This document shows positions 35,601-42,437 of a DNA stretch of 64,000 nucleotides, one piece after another; within the stretch, counting starts at the first letter, position 1; each line of letters opens with the position of its first letter. Under the pieces are notes generated by a model. The model did no database searches. It had not been told where the DNA came from and saw only the letters and a list, made by a program, of their open reading frames with translations. The stretch is from NCBI GenBank assembly GCA_900470445.1, contig UCAU01000011.1, positions 89,979 to 153,978 of the forward strand. Reading direction: 5' to 3'. This DNA comes from Hyphomicrobiales bacterium (GTDB taxonomy: Bacteria; Pseudomonadota; Alphaproteobacteria; Rhizobiales; Devosiaceae). The translations under genes and the position numbers were made by a program.

Positions 35601-35703
35601 GCTCTTCACCCTGTTCATGCTGCCCACCTTCTACGTGCTGCTGGCCAAGGACCACCGCAAGGCGAGCAAGCGGACCAGCCTCATGCCAGCGGCCGCCAAA
35701 TAA
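32641..35703 (+). CDS. RND-family multidrug efflux permease (HAE1/AcrB-like)
   Basis: A 1020-residue RND pump. It starts FTDIFIRRPILSVVVSLLIL, typical of the hydrophobe/amphiphile efflux branch. Twelve membrane helices are predicted with two large periplasmic loops. The proton-relay Asp pair is visible in helix 4 (GLVVDDAIVVVEN, about residue 400), and TTAAMVTGLVPLLMADG marks the helix 10-11 end. RIWIDPDALSARDLT and the ATLEIGGQ region are porter domain signatures. It exports drugs, dyes or solvents with the adaptor upstream. There is no outer-membrane factor and no regulator gene beside it, so it must share a TolC-type channel encoded elsewhere. Confidence 0.95.
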   Translation: MSFTDIFIRRPILSVVVSLLILLVGGIGLFSLPIRQYPNLESATITINTAFPGATQEVMQGFVTSQIAQSIATASGIEYLQSTSTTGLSSIKAKLVLNADADRAMTEILAKVQQIKYLLPAGVSDPMITKITDGASAVQYISFTSTTMTVPQITDYITRVAQPLFTSINGVASAPLAGAQQLALRIWIDPDALSARDLTAGDVVAALRANNVQAAPGVLRSGQTVTNITASTDLTNIDDFRQMVIKSGIGGLVRLSDIATLEIGGQSYDTGARYNGERSVVVEVYPTPEGNPLDIVAAAEKVIEDIQATAPPGLKIANAFDIAHFVHASISEVEHTLVEAVVIVVVVIFLFLGSMRAVIIPVITIPLSLIGTAALMLAFGFSINLLTLLAMVLAIGLVVDDAIVVVENIHRHIVDGKTPVEAAIIGAREIVGPVIAMTVTLAAVYAPIGMMGGLTGGLFREFAFTLAGSVVVSGVVALTLSPMMTALLINRKVTEGRLSLAVEHFFEKVARGYAALLGHSLNHRWAVLAGAVMVLAATVVFFTQSQSEMAPPEDQGVVFTAARAPQYASLDYTAAATRQVDEIFSRLPEFGSSFFVDGIDGQNNSFGGVVLKDWAERDRNSDEVQGQLFGESAGILSASITAFQPSALPAASAGLPFQLVLRSTAGYGAIFEQMETLKWAAWQSGLFAWVETDLAFDSPSTNIAIDTAKAGELGVSMQTIADTLATLVGGNYVNRFNYYDRSYDVIPQVAAKDRVTPEDLGSYHVRTASATTVPLSTIVTSTASVQANRLGQFNQMNAATLSAVLLPGATMGQAVDYMQSQPLAPGMSIDWLADSRQFVAEGNQLTVAFGFALVVIFLVLAAQYESFRDPFVILLTVPLALSGALVPLYLGFTTINIYTQIGLVTLIGLISKHGILMVAFANEIQASKGYDRRSAIIEASAVRMRPILMTTAAMVTGLVPLLMADGAGSASRFAIGIVVVMGMLVGTLFTLFMLPTFYVLLAKDHRKASKRTSLMPAAAK

Positions 35704-35719
35704 CCTGACGCATCATGGC

Positions 35720-35744
35720 GGCAGCGAGGATCACCCTCGCTGCC
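35720..35744. terminator. Hairpin after the RND permease gene
   Basis: GGCAGCGAGG and CCTCGCTGCC form a perfect 10-bp stem with a five-base loop, 17 bases after the stop codon. No T-run follows, so it may act as a Rho-assisted end or mRNA stabiliser. Confidence 0.55.
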
Positions 35745-36680
35745 CATTTCCCCACGACGATCCGCGCCTCTGCCCGCCGCCACGGCTCGTGCTACTACAA
35801 AAGCCCTGGTGGCAGATGGCCATGAACTACGTGGCACTCAAGGTCGCTGTCGGCGGCGGCATACCTTCGGCGCAATAAATGGCACGAAGCAGGATCTAAA
35901 CAGCAAATGTCCATTCCGTTTGGACAAGGAGATCGCCCGCGGCCTCGTTGCTATACGGGTTTGCGTCCCGCGGCCGACAGAAAGTTACTGCCTGCTGGCC
36001 ACCGATCATTGGGAACCCGCCAGCTGAGCCCGCGACTTGAGTCCGTTGGCGCGCGACATTCGCTAGCCGCATCCCACCGTAAAGCCGGCCGCCCGAAGGG
36101 TCCAAACGCCCGAACTCGGCGTATAGACCGCAGTAGAACTTGCGACGACCGATGGCCTTGGACCTGGTTGAGTTCGACTAGTTTAAGGTCTGCTGCCGCG
36201 GTTTAGCCGCCGAAAGCTGCCAGTCAGCTTCCGGTCCCATTTAAGTCATGCGAACTCGGAACGCCAGTTCCCGAAAGCTGCCATCGCAACGGCGGGCAAG
36301 TGCGTAGCGAAGACGATGCCCGTGCCGTTCGCCCTATGGAAACTGCGTTGACTTGCCTTTGGAATGACCGCCAGGCGCGCGTTGTATTGGCTCGTGCGAT
36401 CGTTGGGGCTGACAATGCTGGTCAGGTCGCCGCAGCAGGCCTCAGAAACGCTGTCGACATGTCCGAAGCTGGGAGGAGTAACGATATCAAGCGTTGGAGG
36501 TGGAACTGCAGGAAGCTCTGTAGGGACGCATCTTTGCTAAATGCCGAGAAATGGCATCGCGTTCAGCACCGGGCCCCATCCGCGCTTAGCCAATTTTGGT
36601 GAGCCAAATGACTGCGAACATTGAGCCACTCCAATGGCCAAAATGCCAAACCTATCGAGCGATAACAGGAGGATCGGCGC
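35745..36680. other. Gene-poor region with repeat remnants
   Basis: About 935 bases without an intact gene. It holds copy B of the 87-bp repeat (36236-36322), a short palindrome AAGCTG-N5-CAGCTT at 36213-36229, and two GAAAGCTGCC boxes. A 100-codon frame at 36300-36602 starts inside the repeat and shows no family resemblance. The composition is more AT-rich and irregular than that of the flanking genes. Confidence 0.6.
36236..36322. repeat. Copy B of an 87-bp dispersed repeat
   Basis: This block matches 20058-20144 at about 83 of 87 positions, ungapped and in the same orientation. It begins CCCATTT and ends GAAGACGATGCCCG. The similarity stops sharply at both ends, as expected for a discrete element and not for a tail of a duplicated gene. 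Confidence 0.8.
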
Positions 36681-37571
36681 TTAGTAGATCCGCATTTGCA
36701 GGCGCATGACGATGTCCGAGCCCAGGCGCTGGAAGCCGTATTCGCGCATGGTGCAGGTCCAGCCTTCGCCGGATTTTTCGATTCGGAACAGGTTGTAGCG
36801 CGCCGGATCGTCCAGCGTGCCGCCTTGGGCGGCGCTGGCGGCGGCGACGCCGACCACCGGCACTTCGTGGTTCTTGCCGGGAATGGAGTGGATCGAAGAG
36901 CGGTGGGTGTGCCCGTGCAGGATCAGCTCGGCGCCATGATCGGCAATGACCTGGCGGAACAGTTTGTGCCCCTTGAGGCCGAATGAGGGATGCTGGAGTT
37001 CGGCATTGGGCGGGTGATGGATCAGCACGGTGCGGAAATAACCCGCATCGCCCATAGCCTTCAAAATCCGCCCCAGCCGGTCGGCCTGCTTTTCGTCGAA
37101 CCGGCCGATGGCGAGGAAGGGCCGGGTTGGCACGGCGCTGGAGCAGGAAATGATCGCGAGCTCGCCCACGCGCCGCACAAAGGGGAAGGCCGCGCTATCC
37201 AGCGTCTCGCCCTTGAGGTAATCGCCCCAGTTCTTTTGCGCCGTTTCCAGCGCGCCGGGCACATAGGCATCGTGATTGCCGGGGCAGACGGCGACGCGCT
37301 CCGGGCTGCCCAAAGCCCGCAGCCAGTCCCCTGCGCGGGCCACTTCGCTATCCAGCGCCAGATTGGTCATATCGCCCGTCACTGCCGTAAAATCGGCATT
37401 CTGGCCCTGCATGTGGGCTACAAGGCGTGCCAGCGTCTCGCTATTGAGTTCGCCATGCCGCTTGAGCTTCCAGTTGAGGAAGCCGGTCAGCCGCTTGCCA
37501 AGCAGATCGCGCAGGGCGACCTCGGGCATGGGCGAAAGATGGATGTCGGAGATGTGGGCAAGGGTGATCAT
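36681..37571 (-). CDS. Metallophosphoesterase (calcineurin-like)
   Basis: A 296-residue soluble phosphoesterase. All family motifs are present in order: ISDIHLS (about residue 8), VTGDMTN (about 64), CPGNHDAY (about 95), IHHPPN (about 190) and LHGHTHRSS (about 225). These bind two metal ions in phosphodiesterases such as CpdA and related enzymes. Overall layout is like 3',5'-cyclic-nucleotide or other class III phosphodiesterases, but specificity cannot be read. The gene stands alone, divergent from a Nudix gene 110 bases away. Confidence 0.92.
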   Translation of the reverse strand: MITLAHISDIHLSPMPEVALRDLLGKRLTGFLNWKLKRHGELNSETLARLVAHMQGQNADFTAVTGDMTNLALDSEVARAGDWLRALGSPERVAVCPGNHDAYVPGALETAQKNWGDYLKGETLDSAAFPFVRRVGELAIISCSSAVPTRPFLAIGRFDEKQADRLGRILKAMGDAGYFRTVLIHHPPNAELQHPSFGLKGHKLFRQVIADHGAELILHGHTHRSSIHSIPGKNHEVPVVGVAAASAAQGGTLDDPARYNLFRIEKSGEGWTCTMREYGFQRLGSDIVMRLQMRIY

Positions 37572-37681
37572 CAGGGGCGTAATGCCAGAAGGAAAGGGGC
37601 AAGAAAACGGACAATCGCCCGTAACGTCAATTTTGTCGTCATCAAAGCTCTGCTACCGATAGGGCGTAAACGGAGCCAGCC

Positions 37682-38158
37682 ATGCAGATGAATCGATTCC
37701 AGCAGGTGCGCGCCAAGGTCTTCCTGACGCTCAAGGGGCTTTGGCACAGGATGACTATAGGCGCGCGCATCATGCTGGTGGATGGGGACAAGGTGTTCCT
37801 GATCCGCCACACCTATGTGCCGGGCTGGCAGTTCCCCGGCGGCGGTGTCGACCCCGGGGAAACCATGGAAGCGGCGGCCCGGCGCGAAGCGCTGGAAGAA
37901 ACCGGCTATCGGGTCACCGGGCCGATCGAGCTGTTCGGCATCTATCACAATGCCAGCCCCGTGACCGATCGCGACCACGTCGCCTTCTATGTCGCCAAGA
38001 GCCATGTGCTGGAGCGCGCGTTCAAGCCCAATCACGAAATCGCCGAAGCCGGCTGGTTTGACCGCAAGGCCTTGCCGCAAGGGGTTACGCCAGCGACCTC
38101 ACAGCGGATCGACGAGTATTTTGATGGGCAACCCAAGCGGGAGATTTGGGGGTATTGA
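37682..38158 (+). CDS. Nudix hydrolase
   Basis: A 158-residue protein with a full Nudix box at about residues 56-79 (GGGVDPGETMEAAARREALE then ETGY), which binds Mg2+ and hydrolyses a nucleoside diphosphate linked to another group. The N-terminal 25 residues form a basic amphipathic helix before the fold begins (IGARIMLVDGDKVFLIRHTY). TYVPGWQFPGG is typical of a subgroup seen in Hyphomicrobiales. Substrate is unknown. It is divergent from the phosphoesterase gene and followed by a palindromic repeat. Confidence 0.9.
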   Translation: MQMNRFQQVRAKVFLTLKGLWHRMTIGARIMLVDGDKVFLIRHTYVPGWQFPGGGVDPGETMEAAARREALEETGYRVTGPIELFGIYHNASPVTDRDHVAFYVAKSHVLERAFKPNHEIAEAGWFDRKALPQGVTPATSQRIDEYFDGQPKREIWGY

Positions 38159-38171
38159 GGGGCCGTTCTTT

Positions 38172-38317
38172 CCTTCTCCCCTCGTGGGAGAAGGTGCCCC
38201 GAAGGGGCGGATGAGGGGGTGCTTCCATAGGCACTAGAGCATGGGATGGCGCAAACCCCTCACCCTGACCTTCCGCTGAACGCGTCAGGTCGGTCCCTCT
38301 CCCACAAGGGGAGAGGG
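38172..38317. repeat. Hyphenated palindromic intergenic element
   Basis: The left half contains CTCCCCTCGTGGGAG and GTGCCCCGAAGGGGC; the right half contains CCTCTCCCACAAGGGGAGAGG. The two ends mirror each other imperfectly around a central ACCCCTCACCC. Elements of this composition are common between genes in Hyphomicrobiales and often end up at 3' ends of transcripts. Here it lies between convergent Nudix and glutathionyl-hydroquinone reductase genes and may serve as their terminator. Confidence 0.6.
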
Positions 38318-38333
38318 TAGAAAGCGCAGGCGC

Positions 38334-39293
38334 TCACTTCAAAAACGGCAGCTCCGGCCCAACCGGAATAATCCGCGTCGGATTGATCGTGATGTGGCTC
38401 CAATAGTAATGCGTGCGGATATGGTCGAGATCGACCGTTTCCTTCACACCGGGAACCTCGTACAGCGCCTTGAGATAATGGCTGAGATTGGGGTAGTCGG
38501 CGATGCGTTTGCGGTTGCACTTGAAGTGGCCGACATAGACCGCGTCGAACCGCACCAGGGTCGTAAACAGCCGCCAATCGGCTTCGGTGATGGCCTCGCC
38601 GGTGAGATAAGCGGTTTCGCCCAATAGACCTTCGACCCAGTCGAGTGCGTCGAACAGCTTGGCGACGGCCTCGTCATAGGCCTCCTGCCTGGTGGCAAAG
38701 CCGGCCTTGTAGACGCCATTGTTGATGTCGTCATAGACGCGAGCATTGATGGCATCGATCTGCGGGCGCAGGGCCTCGGGGTAATAATCATCGGTATTGC
38801 CGGTCAACTCGTCGAAGGCCGAGTTGAACATGCGGATGATTTCGGAGCTTTCATTGGACACGATGGTGCCGGTCTGCTTGTCCCACAGCACGGGCACGGT
38901 GACGCGGCCGGTATAGTCCGGCACGGCCTGAGTGTAGACCTGCCACAGGAAGTCCTTGCCGAGCAGGCTGTCGCCGGTCGAGCCTTCGTCCGTCTTGAAG
39001 CTCCAGCCGGTTTCGTCGGGCATTTTGGGCGAGACGACCGAGACCGAGATCAGGTCTTCCAGATTCTTGAGCTTGCGGAAGATCAGCGTGCGATGCGCCC
39101 AGGGGCAGGCCAGCGACACATAAAGGTGATAGCGCCCGGCCTCGGCCTTGAACCCGCCCGCGCCCGATGGCCCCGCGCTGCCGTCAGCGGTGATCCAATT
39201 GCGGAAGCCGGCCTGGCTGCGCTCGAATTTACCGCCTGTCTTTTTGGTGTCGTACCATTGGGTAGACCATTTACCGTCGATCAATTGTCCCAC
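38334..39293 (-). CDS. Glutathionyl-hydroquinone reductase (YqjG/ECM4-type glutathione transferase)
   Basis: A 319-residue Xi-class glutathione transferase. The active-site segment is SLACPWAHRTLI (about residue 62), with the CPWAH motif and catalytic Cys specific for this class. SVVSPKMPDETGWSF, VPVLWDKQTGTIVSNESSEI and the C-terminal domain ALDWVEGLLGETAYLTG follow the family order. It reduces glutathionyl-hydroquinones with glutathione. I start it at a GTG (39293, VGQLIDGKWS) with GGAAAGGG upstream, because this gives normal length; in-frame codons before it look non-coding. The gene is divergent from a GNAT gene. Confidence 0.88.
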   Translation of the reverse strand: MGQLIDGKWSTQWYDTKKTGGKFERSQAGFRNWITADGSAGPSGAGGFKAEAGRYHLYVSLACPWAHRTLIFRKLKNLEDLISVSVVSPKMPDETGWSFKTDEGSTGDSLLGKDFLWQVYTQAVPDYTGRVTVPVLWDKQTGTIVSNESSEIIRMFNSAFDELTGNTDDYYPEALRPQIDAINARVYDDINNGVYKAGFATRQEAYDEAVAKLFDALDWVEGLLGETAYLTGEAITEADWRLFTTLVRFDAVYVGHFKCNRKRIADYPNLSHYLKALYEVPGVKETVDLDHIRTHYYWSHITINPTRIIPVGPELPFLK

Positions 39294-39643
39294 GATCGAA
39301 CCCTTTCCGTCATGTTGTCGTCTCGTTTGCAGGTCTAAGTCCGGCAAGCCGAATACGTTGCCCTTCACATAGACCGGCGCGGGAAGAAGGATAAGAACCC
39401 AATGGCGTGACGAACCGTTGTGCATATTGAACACAGCGCCTGCCGAAGGTCTTGATTTTCTTCGGTGCTGCAATACCTTTCTGTTTACGCGGGGCCCCCA
39501 TGGTGCTAATGCGATTTTTAGGCGTGGAGGCGCCCAGGATGGTAAAGGTTTTGCTGGTGACACGACGACCGTAAGCGGTCTTTTGAAGCGGTGCCCTGTT
39601 GGGGCGCCGGGTTTGTCCTACGCATTCCATCCTGGATACTGTC
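39294..39643. other. Intergenic region between divergent genes
   Basis: About 350 bases. A minus-strand open frame through it encodes a basic peptide (MGAPRKQKGIAAPKK...) that I do not recognise; it runs on into the start region of the reductase gene. I treat it as unassigned. Promoters of both flanking genes must be here. Confidence 0.35.
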
Positions 39644-40198
39644 ATGAGCCTTCAATCTGCGCCTTCGGCTGCGGCCGCTGCTGTCTCCGCTTCGCCCCTT
39701 CGTGTCCCGACCGTTCGCTATGCGACTGCCGCCGATGATGCTTTCATCGAGGAATTGCAGGCCATTGCCTTTGGCCCGGGACGGTTTGCGCGCACCGCCT
39801 TTCGCATTCGCGAGCGGTTCCCGATCGACAAGAGCCTGAGCCTGGTTGCCGAGGTGGATGGCACCGCCTGCGGCTCGGTCTGGATGACCCCGATCAGCGT
39901 TGGCGGCATCAATGGCTGGATGCTTGGCCCGCTGGCGACCCATCCCAATTTCCGCAAGCTCGGCGCCGGTAAGCTCTTGGCCCGTGAAGTCACCAAGCGC
40001 GCTTTGGCGCGGGGCGATGGCCAGTTCGTCATGCTGGTCGGCGATCGCGATTATTATTGCCCGCTGGGCTGGGAGCCTACCACTTTGGGCGCCATCCAGT
40101 TTCCGGGCCCGGTCGATCCGACCCGCGTGCTGGTCTATGCCGATGACAAATCGCTGGCCACGACGCTCAGCGGTTCGATTGCGGCGTTCCAGCGATAA
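39644..40198 (+). CDS. GNAT-family N-acetyltransferase
   Basis: A 184-residue acetyltransferase. The acetyl-CoA-binding motif A is LGPLATHPNFRKLGAGKLL (about residues 98-116), followed by LVGDRDYYCPLGWEP, in which the YYxxxGW-like pattern is a common GNAT feature. The first 20 residues are Ala/Ser-rich. The start at 39644 (MSLQSAPSAAAA) is the first ATG downstream of the intergenic region. The acceptor is unknown. It heads a short run with a CoA-type Nudix gene and cca, 46 bases upstream of the former. Confidence 0.88.
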   Translation: MSLQSAPSAAAAAVSASPLRVPTVRYATAADDAFIEELQAIAFGPGRFARTAFRIRERFPIDKSLSLVAEVDGTACGSVWMTPISVGGINGWMLGPLATHPNFRKLGAGKLLAREVTKRALARGDGQFVMLVGDRDYYCPLGWEPTTLGAIQFPGPVDPTRVLVYADDKSLATTLSGSIAAFQR

Positions 40199-40244
40199 AA
40201 GGGATGCAGGGGCGGGCAGGCTCGCTTAAGCTCCGCATTCCGAT

Positions 40245-40889
40245 TTGAATTGCTGGTGCCTCTTGTCGCTGGACGCTTCCGTCATCGATCAACTTACCGC
40301 GCGGCTGCTGCCTGCCCCGCCTGCTGTGCCGGGTGGCGAACAGCTAGTGCCCGATTGGCTGCCGGAACGGGCCTTTGATCGTCCACCCGTGCCGGCGGCG
40401 GTGCTGATCGCGCTGATTCGGCGGCCCGAGGGCTATACCGTGCTTTATACTGAGCGCTCGCCGGACCTGCGGGCGCATTCTGGCCAGGTGGCGTTTCCCG
40501 GCGGCAAGGTGGATGCATCCGATGCCGATGTGGGAGCCGCCGCTTTGCGCGAGGCCTATGAAGAGGTTGGGATGCGGCGCCAGGATGCGCGCATTCTGGG
40601 CTTCATGCCCACTTATTTCACCGGCACCAATTACCTGATCACCCCGGTCGTTGCCGAAGTGGCGCCCAGCGGCCCCTTCGTGCCCAATCCGGGCGAGGTG
40701 CATTCGGTGTTCGAAGTGCCGCTGCAGCGGATTCTGGACACCGAGAGCTATGGCCGGTTCCGCATCAAGCGGAATGGACAAGAGCATAGCACCTGGCAGA
40801 TCGACCACGACGGGCACACCATCTGGGGCATTACTGCGAACCTGACCCGCCAGTTCCGCGATCTGGCGCTGGGTGAGGCCGTGCTATGA
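40245..40889 (+). CDS. CoA pyrophosphatase-type Nudix hydrolase (NudL/YeaB-like)
   Basis: A protein of about 205-214 residues. The Nudix box reads GGKVDASDADVGAAALREAY then EEVG (about residues 89-113), and the preceding LRAHSGQVAFPGG is the UPF0035/CoA-pyrophosphatase signature. Later, TPVVAEVAPSGPFVPNPGEV and VFEVPL also match that group, which splits CoA or acyl-CoA into phosphopantetheine and adenosine diphosphate. The start is uncertain: TTG codons at 40245 and 40263 are possible and neither has a good ribosome binding site. It overlaps the cca start by four bases (ATGA). Confidence 0.87.
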   Translation: MNCWCLLSLDASVIDQLTARLLPAPPAVPGGEQLVPDWLPERAFDRPPVPAAVLIALIRRPEGYTVLYTERSPDLRAHSGQVAFPGGKVDASDADVGAAALREAYEEVGMRRQDARILGFMPTYFTGTNYLITPVVAEVAPSGPFVPNPGEVHSVFEVPLQRILDTESYGRFRIKRNGQEHSTWQIDHDGHTIWGITANLTRQFRDLALGEAVL

Positions 40890-42067
40890 GCCCCGAAGAG
40901 CGGTTGGCCAGCGCCGAGTGGCTAGTGCGCCCTGAAACGCAGGCGATCTTTGCTGCACTCGATGGCGACAAGGGCCGCACTCGCGCCGTTGGCGGTGTGG
41001 TGCGCGACACGCTGCTGGGCCGCGAGCGGGACAATCCCGATATCGATCTGGCGACTGAACTGACCCCCGATGAGGTCATCGCGCGGGCCGAGGCTAATAG
41101 CATTGCCCACTATCCCACCGGCATCGACCACGGCACGGTGACCCTCAAACTGGGTGAGACCCTGGCCGAGGTCACGACGCTGCGCCGGGATGTGGAAACC
41201 GATGGCCGCCATGCCGTGGTGGCCTTTGGCACTGATTGGGCCGAGGACGCCGCCCGCCGCGATTTCACGCTCAATGCGCTCTATTGTGGGGCCGATGGTG
41301 CCCTGTTTGACCCACTGGGCGGCATCAATGACGCGCTCAATGCCCGGGTGCGCTTTATCGGCGACGCCGCAACGCGTATCGCCGAAGATGGTTTGCGCGT
41401 CTATCGCTTCTTCCGCTTTTCAGCGAGCCATGGCGGCGAAAAGTTCCACCCCGATGGGCTGGCCGCCTGTGCCGCGGCGGTCGGGCAATTGGGCCATCTG
41501 TCGGCCGAGCGGGTCGGCAGCGAAATCATGCGCATGCTGGCTTTGCCCGATATCGCGCTGACTTTGGGCGCCATGGCAGCCATCGGGCTGGTCGAGATCG
41601 ACCCCGACCAGCTCAAAACCCTCAAGGCCTATGAAACATTGGGTGGCTTTACCCCAGCCACCCGCCTTGCCGTCCTGATCGGTAGTCGCCCGGACGACGC
41701 CGTGCAACAGCAATGGCGGCTCTCCAACGAGGTCATGCGCGCGGCCCAAACCGTGGCTGCCGCCGCTGACATGGTGGAGCAGGACCGGCTGGACGAAGCC
41801 GCCTATCGCTTTGGTGAGGTGGCCGTCGAGGGGCTGGCCCTAGCGGCCGCGCAAGGCAATTGGAAGCCCGACCGGCTGGCCGAGGCCGCGCGCTCGCTTG
41901 CGGCCGTGCAATTGGTGCCGTTTCCGATTTCGGGCAATGATCTGGCCGGCCTCGGCATCAAACCGGGGCCGGCTCTGGGCCAGGAACTGGCGCGCCTTGA
42001 GCGCATCTGGATCGATAGCGGCTTTGCGCTGGATCGGGAGGCTCTGCTGGCGCAGGCCAGAGTCTAG
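40886..42067 (+). CDS. cca: CCA tRNA nucleotidyltransferase
   Basis: A 393-residue class II nucleotidyltransferase that adds or repairs the 3' CCA end of tRNAs. The N-terminal head carries VGGVVRDTLLGRERDNPDID (about residues 31-50) with the catalytic Asp pair in DID, and RRDFTLNAL (about 126-134). The following ARIAEDGLRVYRFFRF-type segment (here RIAEDGLRVYRFFRFSA) binds the template residues. The C-terminal part is helical and variable, as usual. Its ATG overlaps the Nudix stop and its TAG shares four bases with the stop of the convergent DUF1059 gene. Confidence 0.94.
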   Translation: MSPEERLASAEWLVRPETQAIFAALDGDKGRTRAVGGVVRDTLLGRERDNPDIDLATELTPDEVIARAEANSIAHYPTGIDHGTVTLKLGETLAEVTTLRRDVETDGRHAVVAFGTDWAEDAARRDFTLNALYCGADGALFDPLGGINDALNARVRFIGDAATRIAEDGLRVYRFFRFSASHGGEKFHPDGLAACAAAVGQLGHLSAERVGSEIMRMLALPDIALTLGAMAAIGLVEIDPDQLKTLKAYETLGGFTPATRLAVLIGSRPDDAVQQQWRLSNEVMRAAQTVAAAADMVEQDRLDEAAYRFGEVAVEGLALAAAQGNWKPDRLAEAARSLAAVQLVPFPISGNDLAGLGIKPGPALGQELARLERIWIDSGFALDREALLAQARV

Positions 42068-42261
42068 TGCTTGGTCGCCTTGGGCCCGTCGGTATCGACG
42101 ATGCGCTCCTTGATGCGCTCGATCATTTCGGGGCGCACATCGGTTTCGCCGTGCAGGGTCTTGAGATTTTCTACCGCGCGGCGCACCACCTCGGCTTCGC
42201 TTTCCGCCTCGGCGTGCCAGGTGGAGCCGGGGATCAGTGAGCCCGAATCAAAGCGTTTCAT
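42064..42261 (-). CDS. Small DUF1059-family protein
   Basis: A 65-residue acidic protein: MKRFDSGSLIPGSTWHAE, then EAEVVRRAVENLKTLHGE and DVRPEMIERIKERI. The layout (short beta part with a conserved HA/E, then a helix with a HG end) matches the DUF1059 family, which has no known function. GGGAG lies seven bases before the ATG at 42261; a second ATG at 42267 overlaps that site and is less likely. The gene is convergent with cca and the two stop codons overlap (CTAG). Confidence 0.75.
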   Translation of the reverse strand: MKRFDSGSLIPGSTWHAEAESEAEVVRRAVENLKTLHGETDVRPEMIERIKERIVDTDGPKATKH

Positions 42262-42324
42262 CTGCATCTCCCTAGTTTGAGCAGTGGGAGGGAACGTGCA
42301 GGGCAGGGGAGGGTTCCAGGGTTT

Positions 42325-42431
42325 GTGCCACGACCTCGTGGTTCGACAGGCTCACCATGAGGTCTACTGATATGGCGCTGAATATCCCGTAGACCTCATC
42401 CTGAGCTTGTCGAAGGACGAGGTCGTGGCAC
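42325..42431. repeat. Long inverted repeat with 43-base arms
   Basis: The arms 42325-42367 and 42389-42431 pair over most of their length (GTGCCACGACCTCGT... against ...ACGAGGTCGTGGCAC) around a 21-base loop. The core GTTCGACAGGCTCACCATGAGG is mirrored by CCTCATCCTGAGCTTGTCGAA, noted by key parts TTCGACA and TGTCGAA. This is a repeat type widespread in alphaproteobacterial intergenic DNA. It separates the DUF1059 and ATPase genes and ends a few bases from the ATPase stop. Confidence 0.8.
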
Positions 42432-42437
42432 GATCCT

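Noticed and set aside
36300..36602. Frame of 100 codons running out of the dispersed repeat
   Set aside because: It begins inside the repeat, is not present next to the other copy, and resembles no protein family.
38172..38317. A CRISPR array made of the palindromic repeats
   Set aside because: The repeats are few, of different families, long and imperfect, with no regular spacers and no cas genes in the window.
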